Origin: Cyclobacteriaceae bacterium
GTDB lineage: Bacteria > Bacteroidota > Bacteroidia > Cytophagales > Cyclobacteriaceae
Assembly: GCA_013141055.1 (NCBI GenBank)
Contig: JABFRS010000002.1
Span: forward strand, 1,319,266 to 1,383,265
Length of the DNA stretch: 64,000 bases
Reading direction: 5' to 3'
Of the stretch, positions 61,808 through 64,000 are shown piece by piece (position 1 is the stretch's first letter; each line of letters begins with the position of its first letter). The notes below the pieces were generated by a model. It was not told the DNA's origin. It saw nothing but the letters and a program-made list of their open reading frames with translations, and searched no databases. A program made the translations under genes and the position numbers.

Positions 61808-62662
61808 ATGGAAGGCATGTTAAAAGCAGGTTCATTCAAGGGAAAAACAATTTTAGTTACTGGTGGCGGCACAGGTCTGGGTAGATCTATGTCAAAGTAT
61901 CTGCTGGAGCTTGGAGCAAATGTTGTTATCAGCAGTAGAAAAAAAGATGTGATTGATGCAGCCGCTGAGGGGCTTATGAAAGAAACCGGTGGCAAAGTGC
62001 TTGCCGTACCGTGCGATATCAGAAAATATGAGGAGATAGAAAAACTCATGGTTGCCATTGAAAATGAGTTTGGTCAATTGCATGGTGTATTGAATAATGC
62101 AGCGGGAAATTTCATCAGTCCTACCGAAAGGCTATCCCATAGGGCATTTGATATTATTGTTGATATAGTTTTAAAAGGAACCTATTACATGACATTGGCG
62201 GCAGGTAAGAACTGGATTACCAAGAAGCAGCCCGGCGTATTTTTGAATATTGTGACAACCTATGCCTGGACAGGCTCTGGTTATGTGGTTCCATCTGCGT
62301 GTGGAAAAGCGGGAGTGCTTGCCTTGACTCGTTCACTTGCGGTAGAGTGGGCTAAGTATAACATCAGAAGTAATGCTATCGCTCCGGGACCTTTCCCAAC
62401 AGAAGGCGCATGGAGTCGGTTGCTCCCAGGGGATCTGGCTAAACAATTTGATCCTGCCAAGAGGATCCCGTTGAAACGTGTTGGAGAGCATCAGGAGCTG
62501 GCAAATCTGGCCGCATATCTCTTGTCGGATTATTCAGCTTATATGACAGGTGAAGTTGTAACTATTGATGGAGGTGAATGGCTAAAGAATGGTGGAGAGT
62601 TCAGCCATCTTGAACAGATATCAGAAGATATGTGGGACGTGTTTGAAAAGACCAGGAAATAA
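61808..62662 (+). CDS. SDR-family oxidoreductase, 2,4-dienoyl-CoA reductase-like
   Basis: NADPH-dependent reductase (284 residues) for auxiliary beta-oxidation of unsaturated fatty acids. Start ATG 61808. Cofactor site TGGGTGLGRSM (about 19-29), NNAAGNFISP, then the catalytic region GYVVPSACGKAGVLALTRSL: the classical Tyr of YxxxK is replaced by Ser while Lys is kept, as in mitochondrial DECR1 and related reductases, which use another residue. The C-terminus (GPFPTEGAWSRLLPGDLAKQ, NLAAYLLSDYSAYMTGE) also follows DECR. Ends 1 bp from the convergent LpxR-like gene. Confidence 0.9.
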   Translation: MEGMLKAGSFKGKTILVTGGGTGLGRSMSKYLLELGANVVISSRKKDVIDAAAEGLMKETGGKVLAVPCDIRKYEEIEKLMVAIENEFGQLHGVLNNAAGNFISPTERLSHRAFDIIVDIVLKGTYYMTLAAGKNWITKKQPGVFLNIVTTYAWTGSGYVVPSACGKAGVLALTRSLAVEWAKYNIRSNAIAPGPFPTEGAWSRLLPGDLAKQFDPAKRIPLKRVGEHQELANLAAYLLSDYSAYMTGEVVTIDGGEWLKNGGEFSHLEQISEDMWDVFEKTRK

Positions 62663-62663
62663 A

Positions 62664-63626
62664 TCAAAAGCGATATGCCAGACTTGCCGTAGCATAATTA
62701 AAAGTTGCGACGTTTGGCGTTTCTCTACCCAGGTGAGTAATCGAAAATCCAGAAGATATCCTTCCCCCTGAATACTGCACCCCAATCTTTCCGGCAAAAA
62801 GCCAGGGTGTTATAGATGTTGTAAACTGGCTTGGATTATCAAACAGACTTCCCTGAATAAAAATATTGGAGAATACGTAATTGGCTTCCAATGAAGTGAA
62901 TAAGAAAAACTCACTTTTACGACTTGAATAATTCTTCCTGGAGATATTGGCATTCATGTAAGAAGATTCCCGCAATGCATTGAATTTAAAAAGACGAAGA
63001 GTTATTTCTTCTGTGATTTTATTGGAACCAGTACCGACCCAAACACTGGTGGCTGACACAAACTCAATCTTTTTACCTAATTCAAATCCGCGCGTATGCC
63101 TCACATTTGCGTTGACAACAAATTCATTTTGTATCTGGGTATCCCAACCGTAGATAGAATAAAGGCCAATAGTTCTATGGAGCCATTGCTGGAGTTCCCC
63201 CATACCAGAGACTTTCCCAACGAGCCCAAGTTGAACATAAAATAAAGTGCCTGCATTTTTATTCCTGAAGTTCAGTACTGACGCGCCAGCAAAATTCCAT
63301 CCACAATAAGGACGGTCCATGAAGAAGAATTCCTCTGTATCTACATTCTGGGGAGTGAATACCTTGTTGCCGTAATGAATTGAGAAAATAGTTTTAGAAG
63401 AATCGTTGTTATTAAAGAATGAAATTTTTGATGAGATGAGAAACTTATAATATAGGTCCTGTCCAGCCGTATAGTATTTATCGGTGGCAAAAGGATAGTC
63501 GTTGTCGACATTCAGAAAAATTTCGTGTTGATAATTTCTGTTGGCTTCATCTGAGGATTGGGCTTTCAGTGAAGGGCAATTAGATAGGAGAATTAAGAAT
63601 ATGATAAAGGCCTTCACTTGTCTCAT
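62664..63626 (-). CDS. LpxR-family (DUF2219) lipid A deacylase-like outer-membrane protein
   Basis: A 320-residue outer-membrane beta-barrel. Start ATG 63626 (MRQVKAFIIFLILLS) gives the signal peptide; the longer frame from 63698 runs into the rRNA terminator. Family hallmarks: NVDNDYPFATDKYYTAGQDL near the mature N-terminus (Asp/Asn and Thr/Asp active-site residues) and the barrel strand with RPYCGWNFAGASVLNF. C-terminus is an aromatic strand (ASLAYRF). LpxR removes a 3'-acyloxyacyl chain from lipid A in Salmonella; in Bacteroidota the activity is not established. Next to the rRNA operon by chance of position. Confidence 0.85.
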   Translation of the reverse strand: MRQVKAFIIFLILLSNCPSLKAQSSDEANRNYQHEIFLNVDNDYPFATDKYYTAGQDLYYKFLISSKISFFNNNDSSKTIFSIHYGNKVFTPQNVDTEEFFFMDRPYCGWNFAGASVLNFRNKNAGTLFYVQLGLVGKVSGMGELQQWLHRTIGLYSIYGWDTQIQNEFVVNANVRHTRGFELGKKIEFVSATSVWVGTGSNKITEEITLRLFKFNALRESSYMNANISRKNYSSRKSEFFLFTSLEANYVFSNIFIQGSLFDNPSQFTTSITPWLFAGKIGVQYSGGRISSGFSITHLGRETPNVATFNYATASLAYRF

Positions 63627-63697
63627 ACATGTTTGCCTGGGGAGGCATGCTGCAACGAATATACTTTCTAGTTTTAAATTAGGATGGCCTAAAAGCA

Positions 63698-63725
63698 AAA
63701 AAACCTCACCGGTTAGGGTGAGGTT
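63698..63725 (-). terminator. Terminator of the rRNA operon
   Basis: Read on the minus strand, AACCTCACC pairs with GGTGAGGTT around a 6-base loop and is followed by a T-run. It lies 13 bp after 5S rRNA and stops before the LpxR-like gene. Confidence 0.88.
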
Positions 63726-63737
63726 AATTTGATAAAG

Positions 63738-63847
63738 TCAGGCAACGACTTACTCTCCCGGATATTACTCCAGTACCATCAGCGCGGGTGGTCTTAACGA
63801 CTCTGTTCGGAATGGGAAGAGGTGGTCCCCACCGCAATAGTCACCTT
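63738..63847 (-). rRNA. rrf: 5S ribosomal RNA
   Basis: Minus-strand sequence of about 110 nt. It contains the invariant CCCATTCCGAACAGAG (loop C/helix III) and CCACC segments, with ends AGGTGAC and GTTGCCT that pair as helix I. Ends are estimated within about 3 nt from that helix. Confidence 0.93.
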
Positions 63848-64000
63848 AATATTTGTTCTGTCCGGGTCTTTAGTAAGGCCGGGGGCAGAATATTTTTAAA
63901 GAGGTCTCACTTCGTTTAGTTGAGCGTCTCTGGATCTTGCTTTTGGCAGATCCAATATCGTTGACATTCTTGATGAAAGAGTAAAATAGAGCAAGCACAT
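63848..64000 (-). other. 23S-5S rRNA spacer, possibly the last bases of 23S
   Basis: Non-coding AT-rich spacer of an rRNA operon on the minus strand, with an imperfect hairpin (arms TTCTGTCC and GGGGCAGAA, about 63855-63890) that may be a processing site. The last dozen bases (63989-64000) could be the 3' end of 23S; the window stops too early to be sure. Confidence 0.6.

Noticed and set aside
63989..64000. 3' end of 23S rRNA
   Set aside because: Only a dozen bases remain; they look like a possible 23S terminus but are too few to annotate.
1..64000. Mobile elements, prophage, toxin-antitoxin or defence genes, CRISPR array
   Set aside because: No transposase, integrase, Cas or toxin motif was found in any frame, and no regular repeat-spacer pattern was seen.

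Overview
The window looks like a chromosome segment of a free-living, aerobic, heterotrophic member of the Bacteroidota, most likely order Cytophagales. The grounds are the family set (CarboxypepD_reg-like proteins, an outer-membrane beta-barrel receptor with carboxypeptidase-like and plug domains, PadR plus prefix-domain FtsX permease, LytS/LytTR, OmpA lipoprotein, S9B dipeptidyl peptidase), the absence of Shine-Dalgarno sequences before most genes, and repeated Bacteroidota-type promoters of the form TTTG/TTG-N19-20-TAnnTTTG. Coding density is high. There is no phage, transposon, CRISPR array or plasmid gene. LAYOUT. 1-6039 (minus): a signalling operon with a CheR methyltransferase (running off the left edge), a single-domain response regulator, a 1199-residue CHASE3/HAMP/GAF hybrid kinase with three receivers, and a REC-PAS kinase. 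6327-14690: mixed genes including an ArsR-type regulator with a perfect palindrome in front of it, a YjjG-type nucleotidase, the proline-catabolic dehydrogenase PruA, and a CreD locus whose two promoters share a 13-bp operator-like motif. 14809-17692: tRNA-Asn, low-affinity iron permease-like and DedA proteins, small unknowns and a methyltransferase. 17768-22539: an acyl-CoA module (enoyl reductase/MaoC hydratase fusion, FabG-like reductase, long acyl-CoA dehydrogenase, small membrane protein). 22584-29378: proteostasis genes (Hsp20 with an unusual upstream repeat array, membrane-anchored HtrA, a second HtrA-like protease with no signal peptide), an ALDH7-type dehydrogenase, a response regulator and a large helical unknown. 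29442-36819: DEAD-box helicase, DPP-IV-type peptidase, and an outer-membrane beta-barrel gene cut by one in-frame TAG. 36864-45616: tRNA-Ala, a PaaN-type aldehyde dehydrogenase, DUF4197, an FMN-dependent 2-hydroxy-acid oxidase, CinA, a LytS/LytTR pair and an M20 peptidase. 45613-52495: a PadR-controlled operon encoding an FtsX/MacB-type permease and three tandem paralogous exported CarboxypepD_reg proteins, with a 14-bp inverted operator pair at its promoter. 52777-63626: a 2-oxoacid dehydrogenase E2, a trans-sulfuration enzyme, methyltransferase, TPR sensor kinase, MFS transporter, a 54-residue PLDc_N protein, an OmpA lipoprotein, a 2,4-dienoyl-CoA reductase-like SDR and an LpxR-like lipid A deacylase. 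63698-64000: the end of an rRNA operon on the minus strand (5S rRNA, its terminator and the spacer toward 23S). HOW IT FITS TOGETHER. Fatty-acid, proline, lysine and aromatic degradation (acyl-CoA module, DECR-like SDR, PruA, AMADH, PaaN, lactate oxidase) suggest growth on amino acids and lipids, fed by exported peptidases. Two-component systems and envelope stress proteins make up much of the rest. The least ordinary items are the triplicated CarboxypepD_reg operon with its PadR operators, the reductase-hydratase fusion cluster, the shared CreD-locus motif, the Hsp20 upstream array, and the amber-interrupted receptor.
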